NCBI GenBank assembly: GCA_015039365.1
Contig: WION01000090.1
Coordinates: forward strand, 62,001 to 126,000
From: Amanita rubescens
Taxonomy: Eukaryota > Basidiomycota > Agaricomycetes > Agaricales > Amanitaceae
Direction of reading: 5' to 3'
Length of the DNA stretch: 64,000 nt
Every line of letters starts with the position of its first letter. Within the stretch, counting starts at the first letter, position 1. Made by a program: the position numbers and the translations under genes. Below, in pieces: positions 44,901-56,696 of the stretch. Under the pieces are notes generated by a model that had not been told where the DNA came from, ran no database searches, and saw only the letters and a program-made list of their open reading frames with translations.

Positions 44901-46384
44901 ACTTGGTCTGAACGTCTAGATCGAAACCTTTACTCTTCAACCAGTCTATAACGTCATCTACTGTCCATTCGGTAGGACTCTTCTCTTTCTTCTCTTCCCC
45001 TGCTTTGTCTTTATCTTGCTCTACGCCAGGGTTGCCAGGAAGATGTACGTCCTGTCCCTGAGGCTGCGGTGAGACAGCTCTGACGACCCCATCCAACGAG
45101 CTTACGATCACATATCCATTCGATCTCGGGGAGCTGGTTCGCTTCGGCTCAGATATCCTGGTATCTGAGGGACTGCTCCTCATATTCGAATTTGATGCGC
45201 TAATAGAGCTAGACGCCTTCTTATCCGCCTCCTCCGAACGGATAGAGGATACAGCCGTATTGTCAGTGGGAGTGTCGTGGTCGAAAGGATTAGCAGGTGT
45301 GCTGGTGATGGTGGGGGCAAGGGATTGGGAGTTACTTGATTGGGCAGTTGTATACGCAGAGTCGTTGACAGCCATGGTGTCGGTCTCCTTCTCTTGCGAG
45401 TTGTCCGCCGGCTTGGGTGAATGGACCGCTCCCGTTTCCTGAACTTCATCTTCATCTTCCTCTGGAATATAGGGGTGTGTCCGCTTATAAGACTCGGGAT
45501 GACGAGTGTAACCCTCATCATCGCTCTCGTCGCTCATTTCAACGTCGATAAGCGGAGCCACCATCCTCCTGCCGGAAGGCATAGAGTTGGTGATGGCGTT
45601 TAGCTTGTCAGCCTCTTCCAGCGCTCGCCGCGCCGTCTCCGCTAACTTCCGTCTCGCGCCGACATGGTAGCTCTCGCCCCCAGCCGAGCTCGCAATATCT
45701 CCATCGGCATCACTGTTCTCGTAATCAGTGTCCGTTTCGGTCTCGCCCCCGTCGCGAGACGAAGCAAAGCTAAAACTCCTTTCCCTATCGCTCTCCTCGG
45801 CTACCTCGTGATCTGGGCGACCAAGCTGCTCAATAGCTTGTTGGACGTCCGTCAAGGTAGCCTTCATGACTTCCCCGTCAGAGCCTGAGCCTATCCTGCG
45901 ATGTTGCAGGGCGGTAGACATGGTGGTTGTGGAGTAGGAGCTAAAGGCGGGAGCGGAGTCCCCGTTTTGTTGGAGAATGGCAGGTGATTTTGGAATAGGA
46001 GCATGGATAGTGGCAGTGCTTTCCTGTTGGTGGGCCGGAGCGTTGACGGCGGAATCTGTCTCGGATTCTTCGTCGAGCGGGAGGAGCACGGACTTGCCGT
46101 TCTGTACAGGGGGATCGTCGGATGCTGCTGCGGGCACAGGCGGAGCAGGGGCAGTATAGCTCTGGGGGAATAGGCCAATATGACCTTGAAGGTTTTTACC
46201 CTGTTTGAGTAGAAAGTTGAGCCAGCGCATGTAGAATGAGTAAGCCTCGAGGACGGACCTGCCACCAACCATCTCCGAAGTTATCGTCCTTCTCAATCAC
46301 CTCGATGCTGTCTCCTGCTTTAAATGAGATTTCGTCCACGTTTTCAGGGAAGAAATCATGGAGGGCGTAGACGAAGTCTGGCAT
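41933..46384 (-). CDS. Boi1/Boi2-like SH3-SAM-PH polarity scaffold
   Basis: A large scaffold expected at polarised growth sites and septa, where Boi proteins link Cdc42/formin and exocyst functions. Eight exons join in frame (46384-46259, 46200-44895, 44838-43967, 43908-43616, 43552-43096, 43045-42850, 42788-42439, 42325-41933) to give about 1330 residues. The order is an N-terminal SH3 (YALHDFFPENVDEISF ... GDGWWQ ... GHIGLFPQSY), a long acidic/Ser-rich linker, SAM (WTVDDVIDWLKSKGF ... ELDANLLKSEIGI), a Gly/His/Pro-rich linker, a KE-rich coil, PH (GWMRKKGDRYNNWKIRYFVL ... DKTHYFSSDD) and Pro-rich motifs. The last exon reads TPIVEWANSHLP ... ALALFRLAEAIKG and resembles a calponin-homology fold. 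It is attached by a GTATGT...TAG intron; reading through instead stops at 42424 (1204 aa). Codon quality is uniform, unlike the relic-rich flanks. Confidence 0.85.
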
Positions 46385-47181
46385 AATGAGGAGTGGTGGC
46401 AGCCCTGCCGTGGGAATCCCAGTGACGGGCGTGAGGTAATCCAGGGTATATAATTAGGTCCAACTACTAACTTTAGTAATTCCAATTGATATCGTTTTAT
46501 CGAGCTTACTTGTGCAAAATAGATTCTCAGTTGGACCCGTCCTCAAGATCTCCTATCCCTGACTGAAACAAACAAGTTCATCTCTTTTTTTTTAGTCCAT
46601 CAATTTCCCATCAGTCGCGAATCGCGAACGACCAGAGGGTCAATGCTTCAATCGGTCAAGATCCCCTTTACTTCCTTGCCACTTGAGGTCGATCTAGAGG
46701 TCAATCCACCAGCCTTTGACTTGCCAGAGCTTACCGGCATAAGATAGGTTCTCGGTTGGACGCGTACTCAAGATCTCGTCAAGAAGCATGAAACGCACCG
46801 TTTCTCGACACCCTGTACGATTTACGAAAAATCCGTTGAGATATTTAATGATCAGCCTTCCTCGAGTCGACTACGATATAAGCTACCTGGCTCGAGATCC
46901 AACCATAGTCGTGCCTTCGCGGCGCGGCCACGATGACATCTCAGGACAAACTCAACGGTGCCATCAAACACCAGCGGTGGCAGCCCAATAATAAGCCAGA
47001 ATTCAAATATTTCTATATTTCATTCTTATTGTAGTCCAAGGGGTCACTACCTTGACCGAAGTCATTTGGACCTGCGCCTTTACCCACTACATCGTTGTAA
47101 CTTCAACATCACATAGGCATCCAAACGATTTCTACATATCTAGTAGGGATAGGTAAGATAGACAACTATCTGATCATACAT
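46385..47181. repeat. Spacer with F-box gene fragments
   Basis: 46500-46790 repeats pieces of the F-box-like gene at 49320-49570: 'cttgtgcaaaatagattctc', 'ctcaagatctcctatc', 'tgactgaaacaaacaagt', 'caatcggtcaagatcc' and 'gatctagagg'. The pieces are shuffled and partly doubled. One ATG-led stub (MLQSVKIPFTSLPLEVDL) stops quickly. 46785-46850 also shares 'caccgtttctcgacaccctg' with 60070-60090. No intact gene. Confidence 0.6.
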
Positions 47182-47370
47182 TCACTGACCATGATATGCA
47201 TGATTCGCTGGATCAGCGCAAGAACAAAATGGCAGACACCGCGGGTTGCATTGTAGGGCATTTTCGTAGCCCGGAATGTCATCAAGTTTGATTTCGATTA
47301 CAAGGGGTCGAGCGATAGTGACCGATGCGCAGAGAAGGGTTACGAGGACCCCGGTGGCTGGGAATTTCAT
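47182..47370 (-). CDS. Small secreted cysteine-containing peptide (62 aa)
   Basis: ATG at 47370 opens a 62-codon frame with a signal peptide (MKFPATGVLVTLLCASVTIA), an acidic hydrophobic middle and a cysteine cluster (CNPRCLPFCSC) near the C terminus. Small size, a leader and four clustered cysteines are typical of fungal small secreted proteins. No family was recognised. It has no introns. Confidence 0.55.
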   Translation of the reverse strand: MKFPATGVLVTLLCASVTIARPLVIEIKLDDIPGYENALQCNPRCLPFCSCADPANHAYHGQ

Positions 47371-47689
47371 ACTAATGCGAAAAGGCAAATAGTGCTAGGA
47401 CACCGAATCAGAGTCTGATCGAAATCGAGGACAAGCGAGACTGACTGACTGCTTAAAGAGGCGTTGTGGAAGCTGAAGAACTATTGGACGTCAGAATTGA
47501 AGGTTTTTATATTCCGTCCCCAAGACTCCCCAAGTACAGGCTAAGCTGACTCTTATCACGGACTTTTACATCACATGCTCAACGTTGTCAACTTCATCGG
47601 GAAGCGGGAAGTCCTAGTACATCAATCCGAGTTTGGTTGTTTGATGTCGTCCACTCATGGAGGCTAATATTCCGGGGCCAAAACGTTCT

Positions 47690-48420
47690 GCACAGTAGAT
47701 CCGTGTAGATCACATCCAAACACTTCCTGGACCCGTTCGTGGCGATTATGCGGGTACTGCCTCATCTATCATTTCTGCATCTGACTGTCGACGGAATACG
47801 ATTACCTGTCGTAAAGTTCCCGCTGTCATAATAATATATGACAGAAGCATTCCATTGGGCCATCCAGGTGACGTTACCATTTGTCCTGTACCAGATCTGG
47901 CTAGTCACGGCCTCCGTTTCGCCGCATAGGGTACAGGGAGCCAGTATCTACGCCATATGTACTAGTCTGGTGGCGTTCAGAACTATCATAAACACGTCGG
48001 AACGGCTAAGCACCTGTCTGATAACGCTTTCATTGAACTGTTTATCCAAGCTATTGAACAACAAGAGTTCTGTCAAACTGGTGACGGAAGAGATTTGGAC
48101 AGCGTCCAGAAACCAGTAAAGTGAAAACCCACTTGCATCAACCACCACTGCAGTAGATGCCGTTCATTCCCTCATATGTTCCAGCAGCCGCACATCCAAA
48201 CACTTCCTGGACCTCGGATTTGTGGCGATCTTGCGGGTGGTCTAGTTTATGTATCTTTTCCGTATGACTGTTGACGGAATGCGACGCTACTTGTCGTAAT
48301 GTTCTCGCTGTCAACCTGTCATATTAATAACATATAGCAGAAGAACAAATCTGTCGATACAAAGAATCGAGGTCAGTGAGTGCTGATTACCATTGAGTTA
48401 TGCAGGTGACATTACGCCTT
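47690..48420 (+). repeat. Diverged direct repeat pair (47690-47880, 48185-48420)
   Basis: Both blocks run 'cacatccaaacacttcctgga', 'tggcgat', 'ttgcgggt' / 'atgcgggt', 'gactgt.gacggaat.cga', 'gtcgtaa.gttc.cgctgtca' and 'ccaggtgac' / 'gcaggtgac' in the same order. The material between them (47890-48180) has no credible gene. Confidence 0.65.
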
Positions 48421-48699
48421 TTTAACTATTATTTATCCGCCTCGCTTTGCGTCTTCGGCAGTCATGTCAAGCAACCACCTTATCGACTGTGGAGCAGCAT
48501 GCGTGAGATCACGAAGCTGACGAAAATATCATCTCTGCGCACTTTTCTTCAAAAAAAAAAAATCCTCTATCAAGTATTTCCTACCGAGAGCCTTTGAGCC
48601 TTGTCAGTGTTCGTTTGGAATGCGATCCAGTATGTTGTCCTAAACGTTAAAATCAATCCCCACCAACCTCATTTTTATTGGTGCTCACCAAATACGAAT

Positions 48700-49340
48700 G
48701 ATGGTGCATGATGTTGACGAAAGGAGTCTACTACCTCCTGAGGGAGCGACGAAATATCTAGCTCATGTTTCATCACGAGCAGTGACGAAGTTCAAAGGCT
48801 TCCCAACTTGGATGTCAGCGTCGTTGGATGTTGTTGATGATCCACCGCGCCTGCCGACTAGTAGGCTAAAGATGGGCTGTTGAGCGCAAAGCGAGAGCGC
48901 GTAACGTGGCGTAAACGAACCTGATCTGAGCTCTCTCAACCCACACCGACGTGACTGTCGCGCTCCTCCAAAACCGATGAGGAGGTATCGAATGTAGATG
49001 CGTTTGTCGGTAACGACTTTTAGATCCACGTGTCGAGGAAGAAAGGATCCGTGTCGCTGAATGCTGTTGATGATATGTCGCGCCTAAAGAGGGGTTGTTC
49101 GGTGCGCAAAGCGAGTGGCGCTCAAAGAATATGTTCAGTGGAGAGTGGTTGTTGTCGAATTGGATGTCGTGTCGGGGAGGCTGAACAGGAGCTTTTCTAG
49201 ATTGGAGACTTCGTTTTTAAAGTGTTGTGAACATATGGCGGAGGCAGGGATTTCACTGCAATTCGAGGAGTTGTGCGTCAAGTAAGAGAGGCTTTCGAGT
49301 AAGAATAGTGACGGATAAGGTATTTTTAGTCCATCAATCT
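48700..49340 (+). repeat. Segmental duplicate, copy 1 (partner 54180-54610)
   Basis: About 450 aligned bases are shared with 54180-54610, including 'aaatatctagctcatgtttc', 'aggctaaagatgggctgttg', 'gcgtaacgtggcgtaaacga', 'cctgatctgagctctctcaa' and 'gtgtcgaggaagaaaggatc'. This copy has an extra internal duplication of the 'gatgttgttgatgat..' part. The minus strand holds a broken coding trace (SNLEKLLFSLPD), so the unit includes an old gene fragment. Confidence 0.75.
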
Positions 49341-49405
49341 CGCTCACACACTGCAAGCTCGCCTGACGCGATCACCCGTGGAGCTGCAGTGCCGAAGACC
49401 CGCGA

Positions 49406-51509
49406 ATGCCTCAATCGGTCAAGATCCTCTTTACTTCCTTTCCACTCGAGATCGATCTAGAGGCCAGTCCTCCAGCCCTTGACTTGCTAGAGCTTACTTG
49501 TGCAAAATAGATTCTCGGTTGGACGCGTACTCAAGATCTCCTATCTCTGACTGAAACAAACAAGTCCACCTCTCAATTACTCTTGTCGCCCATATCCGAG
49601 AGAGCTTGGGAACTCTCTTTCTTGAGGAAAAGTATTCCGCCCCTCCCGCCAATTTACTCATATGTTAAATGGGCAAGATTGATATATGGGAACCACATTT
49701 GCTACGTAAGCTACGAGATGCAGTTTCGTTCAGCTTTTGACGGAAACAGGCTTGTAGACATAACCTGGCGGAGTTTAATTACCACCTCCTGCGCCGGTTG
49801 TGTTCCGAGTGCACCGCGTGGTTTCAAACCGCTATTGCTGAGCCAGAAAGAGTGGCCGCGATTGAAAATCCTGTCAGCTCGACCGAAAGAGACGTTTTGG
49901 AACTCATTCCACACACCTCTGAAAGTATGTCATGTTTCTAAATGAATTAACAAGGGCACGGACCCACCTGGACTTTTGCTAGCTGATATATGGTGCCGAT
50001 ACTTCGAGCAAGATTACGAAGAAGTGTATCAGAAGCTGCGAGCATACGAAACGAACCAATTCGACACAGATGGCCATACTCTCTCCGATTTTCGACTTCA
50101 ACGGCTCGAATTTATGGAGAAGGTACACGAAGTGCGTTCGAAGATGCCTTTTCACGCTGCTCCATTGACCGTGTCCGTTTCCAGCTGTCGATATGGTCAC
50201 GTTCAAATCGACAGCGAGGGGTGAAGCACCGTGTCGAAGCAATGTATGTAACCGCCGTGCTTTCGGACTGATGTACGAGACTCACTAGGCCAGCATACGA
50301 AAACGATTCTATGAATTAGGGTTCGAGGAATGCGATTTCGACCGTGGCTTTAAAGCTCCCGTTTGGATTATCGACTTGGACCACGAAGATATAACTGAGC
50401 GTGGTAACCACTACCACTTTTCGTTATTTCAACGCTGATGACACTCCAGAGTGGAACCTTATTTACGAGTCAACGAGGGGGCGTATATGCGATTTCAGGA
50501 ACATACGGGAAATGGGGGAAAGGCGGAAGATCATCACTCGGATGCTCTTCGATTCTTACCTCAAGTACATCTCCCCGTACCAATGGGCTTATCAGCCCAA
50601 GTCTCATGACATATATGATGACAGGGAACTAGCCTTTCTGGCCATAAGCTTCCAGAAAGACCGAGACCTATCCAAGGCAGACCTTGATGCAGCAAAAGCT
50701 AAAATTCCGGAGATCGCGAAGAATTGGATGCAGAACAAAAGAAACGCATTATCAAGCCTCATGTCTTCCTATTTGAGGGATAAAGGGTACTTGAAAGAAG
50801 TGATAATCACGCCCGAATTTGACATTCTGCAACTTGCTATAGCTGTTTTCGCATGTTCTCCCATCCCTTCTGCTACATCTCTCTGGGACAATCCATCTCC
50901 AATACCACTTATAGGCCCTGATGCAGCTCTTCTCCATAAATGCGATAGCCGAATGTGTCGCATCGTCTTTTCGGAATTTGGATTTGAGGCTGCAATGTAT
51001 TTTGTCAAGCTTGTTGGTTTAGACCCCTTCTCGACTACCTACGCGGACATGGACAAAAAAGATGCTCGATTTGTTCGTTCGGACGTGCGCGAAGTTGCAC
51101 TCTCGTGGACGGATGCAGTAAGTACTAAGCGTGAAACGATTTTCTCTCGATTGACTCGTCGAATCACCACCCCCAACAGGTCACTCACTTTTTCTTAGAA
51201 AAAGGCACAGTTCATGAGTCTACTACCGTATGGGAACTACTTTCACCGGAGGAAACATCTGAAGCGAAGAAGAATGAGGAGGACCCAAAGCTTAACGAAT
51301 CGTGGTGCTGTAACCTCTGTCCTGTCTTTGGATATTGGTCTCGAAAGAACTTTTACGTGGTCAAGGAACATATCTATACGAGGTGCTTAGTAGTCGGGTC
51401 TTTCAAAATCACCTTGCTGATGCATTTCCATAGCCATGGTGTACGTGAACCGGAGGTCCCTCGCCATATCTTTGTTTATAATTTGTCACCCCTGAATCCA
51501 TTGTGCTAA
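49406..51509 (+). CDS. F-box-like protein of a mushroom-expanded family
   Basis: Probably a substrate-binding subunit of an SCF-type ubiquitin ligase, judged by family resemblance. From 49511 eight exons join in frame (to 49705, 49750-49924, 49983-50131, 50185-50243, 50294-50403, 50450-51117, 51180-51382, 51434-51509) for 544 residues. They hold an F-box-like helix pair (TQDLLSLTETNKSTSQLLLS), PPIYSYVKWARLIYG, a Cys pair (ICYACRHN ... LCSEC), a charged middle, and a C-terminal CNLC ... H ... SHG zinc-finger-like motif. The first exon is unclear. A candidate ATG at 49406 gives MPQSVKILFTSFPLEIDL but meets TAG at 49508 with no good donor, so the N terminus may be truncated. Broken duplicates of its two ends lie at 46.5 and 54.7 kb. 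Confidence 0.6.
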
Positions 51510-51700
51510 CAAGTACTACCACACGTTAACTGCTATCATGTGTTCCTCTCATTCTGAATACGTATTTCCATCGTGCGACTCCAGGTATTTAATAACTGTT
51601 CGACATCGTCGTATCATACACGATGGTCGCTGGTCCTCTGTACCACATATGTCAATTAAACACACATTAAGCCCAGTCAAAATCGATTCTGTGAGAAAAC
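51440..51700 (+). repeat. 3' flank of the F-box-like gene, duplicated at 59838-60050
   Basis: The sequence from 'cggaggtccctcgccatatc' through 'ctggtcctctgtaccacata' recurs at 59838-60040 with scattered changes. This is the uninterrupted version of the site into which the KDZ element at 54876-59836 is inserted. Confidence 0.85.
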
Positions 51701-51845
51701 AGGTCGAAACCGCGTGATTCCGTATTTAGCGGGATGGGACGGGTTTCAAACGCTTCTACACCGTCGTAATGTCAGGAACACGGCACGTTACGTCACCGGT
51801 CACGCGTTCAAGTTATCCGAGACTCGATAGCATGCCTCGAACATC

Positions 51846-53267
51846 ATGAGAACCACGCTCCCAACTTTGTCTTACAACCCGACAGGTTTTTTGTGGGACG
51901 AAGATTCTCACAGTTCCGCATACACAAAGGGACAAGCTCCACGAACAGATCTTCAACACCTCGTTCCATGGAATACATTTGAAACAGAGATCAACGAGGC
52001 TATTACTACTCGCATGTTCGCTATGGGCATTCCCTTAGACGCCGAATATGATATCGGGTCCCTACCAAAGAAACGACCATGCGTGGCGAACGAAGAAGGT
52101 GTTCGACAGGAGGCGAGAAGGCAGCTGCACGATTTGGTGGTAGAGGTGCTGGATATACTTGGGATTGAAGGATGGTTCGAGTCCTCGCCAGACTCTGGGA
52201 ATAATCAGATCGTTGGAGAGCCCGACTTTTCTTGGTTGCGGGCTCCCACCAGGCATCCCAAGGTTGTGGTACGTGTATCAATGATTTCTATTTTTTGACA
52301 CGCCTCATCTAAGTTGTGGGGACAGGTAGAGTACAAGACAAAATGGTCGGCCCCTCTTGAGAACTTGCCCGAGTATTTTCAACGTAGAGCTCAGGAAATC
52401 CCTCGGCTGGCGCGACAGTCGATCGACGCTGTCTTCCAACTCTACGGCTACATGACGTTTAACGAGAACAAATATGGCATACTCAATAATATGGAGTGTG
52501 CTTGGTTTTTCCAACGCGTCGAGACTCCCGAAGGCCAAGGCAAAACCTTGCAGTACTACGGGCCGATCAGTTTTGATTCGGTTCGTTCGCCAAGTATGCT
52601 CAAAGCCTTTGTGGGCACTGTTCTGCTTGCCGAAACTGCCTGGTTTCATAGTTCCCCAACCTCTGCCAATGTACCCTCTACCACAGCTACTCGTAGCCGT
52701 GACGCAGCCATTGCGCAGGCACAGTCATACGATTCGGTCGTCGAGGCTGGATCATATCCGGTTTTGCCACTTGACCCTCGTCTTTGCTATTTTGACCGTA
52801 CTTCCGTGCGTCATGCTCCACAACGAGGCTGTACATTAAAGGCAACACTGGTGAAACGAATTTGGAACCTGGACGTCTACTGCAAAGTTGTAGACCTTTT
52901 TCAGAGGGGAGATGCCATGGATGCGCTCGATACGGAGGTGCGCAATTATGCCACCTTGCAGCATCTGCAAGGCATAGTTATTCCGTGCGTCCGTGGATAT
53001 TACGACGTTTGGGGACTATTGAGGCTCCTTGCGCTCGAAGATGTCGGTACCGCAATCCCTGGAGATGGGCCAATCAATACACGGACGAAGAGACGGATGA
53101 GATCCGCTCTTGGTCGCATCCACTCGGCAGGATATGTTCACGGTGATATTGCACGACGCAACTTCTGCCAGAAGGGTCGTGCGATATTCTTGGTCGACTT
53201 GGAGACGTTGGCGGCGGGAAGTCCTGAACAAATGGCAGCTGAATTAGCCCAAATTGATGCATTGTAG
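51846..53267 (+). CDS. PD-(D/E)XK nuclease-like segment fused to an atypical kinase
   Basis: Two exons (51846-52268, 52326-53267) encode 454 residues. The N-terminal half shows a restriction-endonuclease-like pattern, GEPDFSW followed by VEYKTKW across the intron (D ... ExK). The C-terminal third is a minimal kinase-like domain with HSAGYVHGDIARRNF (catalytic loop) and IFLVDLETL (metal-binding loop, DLE). The N-lobe is reduced, with KATLVKRIW as a possible lysine motif. From memory, this REase-plus-kinase order recalls the C-terminal modules of Crinkler-type effectors, but no N-terminal CRN header or signal peptide is visible. Both active-site patterns look complete. The product may act on nucleic acid or phosphorylate an unknown target, and it neighbours other amplified genes. 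Confidence 0.65.
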
Positions 53268-53893
53268 ATTGTTTCTTACACCTGAATTGCATGCAGTAAT
53301 TTCACACTTGGTCTGCATCTCCTGCAGAGGCTCGCTGCCGAATCTCGGTCGTCGGCGCATCAAGCAACGGGAACGTGACTCTCCAAATGCATTAGTCCCG
53401 CGTCTCAGTACTTGGCGTAAACCCGTAAAGCTACATCGTCCGGAGGAGCGTCTGGGTAGCTCAGGTCGCACGTTGGTACACAATCCCAGTTCCTCTCAAA
53501 GCAGAAACTCGCTGTACTGCGGTTCCTGCTCTGGATTATTTCGCTTCGCCTGAATAGCGTCCGACACGCTCCAAAGTAAACTTGCAGCAGCAGTTAGAGC
53601 GATATTCGTATCAGACTATCGACCAAACTGTCCAAGGGTGCTGATGCAGAGGGGCATAAATATTGAGAACTGCGGTATGGATTCGATTAAAAAAATGTTG
53701 GTGACTAGTAACTATGAGCAAACTACAAGCTTCCGTTTATATATACACGCAAGACTTCGTTGAATCTAAAAAATACGAATGAGAAAAAGGAGCGTATGAG
53801 TCTATGACATATCTACAAAAGTTCCATAAGTAATTTGTACGGATAGCCTAACAATTGCACTTACAATCGACCCGCCAAAACTAGTTGACTAGC
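53268..53893. other. Spacer after the nuclease-kinase gene
   Basis: An ORF at 53254-53553 overlaps the stop of the kinase gene and has no motif. No repeat family was recognised. Confidence 0.35.
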
Positions 53894-54160
53894 TTAGACA
53901 GATCGCCGTTGGTAGTCGTTACGGCCAAGGGATCCCAGGCCAAAGTTGGTAATAGCGCCGCGGAGGGTCCCGTAGTGGGTAATATATGTGTGATCGACGG
54001 TGATGCCGTAGCATAGCAATGGAGTTGTTGTTGGGGACAGGGTCGTCATCATTTTGCCAGGTGGCCTCGTCCCAGCTCGCTACTAGGGTACCTTGAACGG
54101 TCAACGCGGGAAGGTACATGTCGAGGAAGGCGTTGAACCAGATACCAGCCGCAGTAGCCT
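53894..54160 (-). pseudogene. Fragment resembling a fungal acid phosphatase / phosphoesterase
   Basis: On the minus strand one frame gives WFNAFLDMYLPAL, LVASWDEATW and NNNSIAML, and a shifted frame continues with YGITVDHTYITHYGTL and NFGLGSLGRND to a stop at 53894. The order (late catalytic Asp-Glu strand, then a HY.TL....N.GL..LGR.D tail) fits the C terminus of phosphoesterase-family acid phosphatases. One frameshift, no upstream exons. Confidence 0.45.
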
Positions 54161-54179
54161 AGTGAGCATGGCCTCATCG

Positions 54180-54610
54180 GCCGTGGGGTCGTGCCACCCA
54201 TTGTGAAGCATGTCTGGGACGTAGAAAGAGTACTACCTCCTGGAGCGACAAAATATCTAGCTCATGTTTCATCGTTATATGTTGTTGATGACCCCTGCCG
54301 ACTAGCAGGCTAAAGATGGGCTGTTGAGCGCGCAAAGCGAGAACGCGTAACGTGGCGTAAACGAACCTGATCTGAGCTCTCTCAACCCACACCATGACTG
54401 TCGCGCTCCTCCAAAACCGACAACCAGGAGGTATCGAATCGCCAACAATTGTAGACGCGTTTCAGTCGGTAACGAATTTTAGGTCCACGTGTCGAGGAAG
54501 AAAGGATCCGGGAGCGGTTGTTGTCGAATTGGATGTCGCTGTCGGGGAGGCTGAACAGGAGCTTTTCCAGATTGGAGATTTCGATTCCGAAGGTTATGGC
54601 GGAGGCGAGG
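54180..54610 (+). repeat. Segmental duplicate, copy 2 (partner 48700-49340)
   Basis: This is the more compact version of the pair. The minus strand shows the cleanest trace of the old gene fragment (IEISNLEKLLFSLPDSDIQF), followed upstream by a Pro/Ser/Thr-rich stretch. No intact start or splice pattern was found. Confidence 0.7.
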
Positions 54611-54719
54611 GTTGTGGATGAGGGAAGTAGTGGAGTAAATGGTGTGAAGAGTGCAGCCGGGAAAGGAGTTGGTCTGTCCCGGGTATAAATATGGGTCGCG
54701 AACATAGAGGGCCAATGCT

Positions 54720-54875
54720 TCAAGGTAACCTCTGTCCTGTCTTTGGATATTGGTCTCGAAAGAACTTTTACGTGGTCAAGGAACATATCTACACGAGGTG
54801 CTTAGTAGTCAGGTCTTTCAAAATAACCTCGCTGATGCATTTCCATAGCCATGGTGTACGTGAACCGGAGGTCCC
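54720..54875 (+). pseudogene. Duplicate of the F-box-like gene's last two exons
   Basis: Nearly identical to 51309-51460: the same NLCPVFGYWSRKNFYVVKEH coding piece, the same intron and the start of the last exon (SHGVREPEV). It is cut at 54875 by the KDZ element, and its continuation resumes at 59838. No upstream exons are present. Confidence 0.8.
54865..54875 (+). repeat. Left target-site duplication of the KDZ element
   Basis: CCGGAGGTCCC occurs here and again at 59837-59847. The uninterrupted homologous site at 51450-51460 has the sequence once. The true duplication is between 8 and 11 bp, as bases at its edges may match by chance. Confidence 0.75.
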
Positions 54876-55344
54876 GGATAACCCGTGACCTCCCAGCCGT
54901 TACAAGCGGTAACATACTTCATGCCAATTTCTGGAACGCCCGTCTGTTCCCTCAGGCTCATGTTTCCTCTCGATTCCTCACCGACTTGTGGTTTTCCCCC
55001 ACCACGACAAACACACAAATTCTGACACCGTGATACCGTTTTTTATCGCGGTTCATCAGTACCGTTATCGATCAGGTACCAATGTAGTCGTCAATTGATC
55101 GGTGGGTTCTGTGGTACATTAAAACCATACTTAGCTGAGCGCACGCAGCATTTGGCGGCCATCGTGGTCCATCGGCACTGTCTAGTCACTGTGTCGCCCA
55201 TCCTCGGCTGAACGCGCCCACGTGGCACTATTGCTCGCGGTCCCACTGGTAGTTTCCCTTACCTTGCACGGTAGGTTCCCCAGGACCATTGGTTGCACGG
55301 ACGCTGATATATCCTTCGTATCAGGTCGCTGTCTCGCCCATGTT

Positions 55345-56690
55345 CGCATTCCCCAGGATTCTTTAGAACCGTTCGCCACGCCGCCGCCCGCGGTATTCTT
55401 ACACCAGCGCCTCCGTCGTTTTTTAGAATTGTTCGCCACCCCCTCGCCTGCGGTATTCTTACACTGGTACCTCCATGGTCTTTGAGAACCGTTCCCCACA
55501 CCCTTGCCCGCGGTTTTCTTACACCATCACCATGGTCTTTGACAACTGTTCCTCACGCCGTCGCCTGCGGTATTCTTACACCAGCAGCGCCTCCGTCGTT
55601 TTTTAGAATTGTTCGCCACCCCCTCGCCTGCGGTATTCTTACACTGGTACCTCCATGGTCTTTGAGAACTGTTCCCCACACCCTTGTCCGCGGTTTTCTT
55701 ACACCAGCACCATGGTCTTTGACAACCGTTCCCCACGCCGTCGCCTGCGGTATTCTTACACCAGCAGATCCATAACTGTTCCCCACACCCCCGCCTGCGG
55801 TTTTCTTACACCCCACTTGTAGTTTTCGAGAACCGTTTCCATGCCCCCGCCCACGGTTTTCTTACACCAACAGCTACACAGTTTTTGAGGACCCGCGGTT
55901 TCCTTACATCAGCAAACCTATAGTTTTTTTAGGACCATTTGCCACCCCTGTTCCCGTGGTTTTGTTACACCAGCAACTCAATGGTCTTTGAGAACTATGC
56001 CCCACGCACTTTCCTGTGGTTTTCCTACACCAATAGACATCTAGTTTTTGAGAACTGTTACCCACCCCTTTGCCCGCGGTTTTGTTACACCAGGAAATCA
56101 ATGGTCTTCGAGAACTGTGCCCCACGCACCTGCCCGTGGTTTTCTTACACCAACGGATCCATAGTCTTGACTCTTTGAGAACCGTTACCCACCCCTTCGC
56201 CCTCGGTTTTGTTACACCAGGAAATTGGAATCAATGGTCTTTGAGAACTGTGCCCCACGCACTTGCCCATGGTTTTCTTACACCAATGGATCAATAGTCT
56301 TTGAGAACCGTTCCCCACCCCTTTGCCCGTGGTTTTCTTACACCAACGGACCCATAGTTTCTGAGAACCGATTCCCACCCCTTTGCCCGCAGTTTTCTTA
56401 CACTGGCAGTCCATGGTCTTTGAGAACTGTGCCGAATGCCCTTTCACCTGGTATTCCTACACCAGCGCAACCATGGCAGTTTTTGAGAACCGTTCGCAAC
56501 CCCCACGCCCACGGTTTTCTTACACCAGCACCCCGATGCCAGTTCTTGGGAACCGTTCGCAACCCCCTCGCCCACGGTTTTCTTACACCAGCACCCCGAT
56601 GCCAGTTCTTGAGAACCGTTCGTCACCCCTCACTCGTGGTTCTCGTACACCAGTACCTCCACAGTCTTTGAGAACCGTTCCTCATAAGTT
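55345..56690 (+). repeat. Left subterminal array, ~60-bp period, about 22 units
   Basis: Units follow the pattern 'tttgagaaccgttc.ccac.cc', then '.cgcccg.ggttttcttacacca'. The 'ttcttacacca' core appears at roughly 60-bp steps from about 55390 to 56655. All three forward frames stay open over long stretches because of the repeat, which creates false ORFs (for example repeats of PRTCPWFSYTN). Unit divergence rises toward the centre (55900-56250). Confidence 0.9.
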
Positions 56691-56696
56691 TATGGG

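Noticed and set aside
55939..56671. Long ORFs with repeated PRTCPWFSYTN-like peptides
   Set aside because: They are translations of the ~60-bp minisatellite. All three frames stay open and unit lengths vary without regard to codons.
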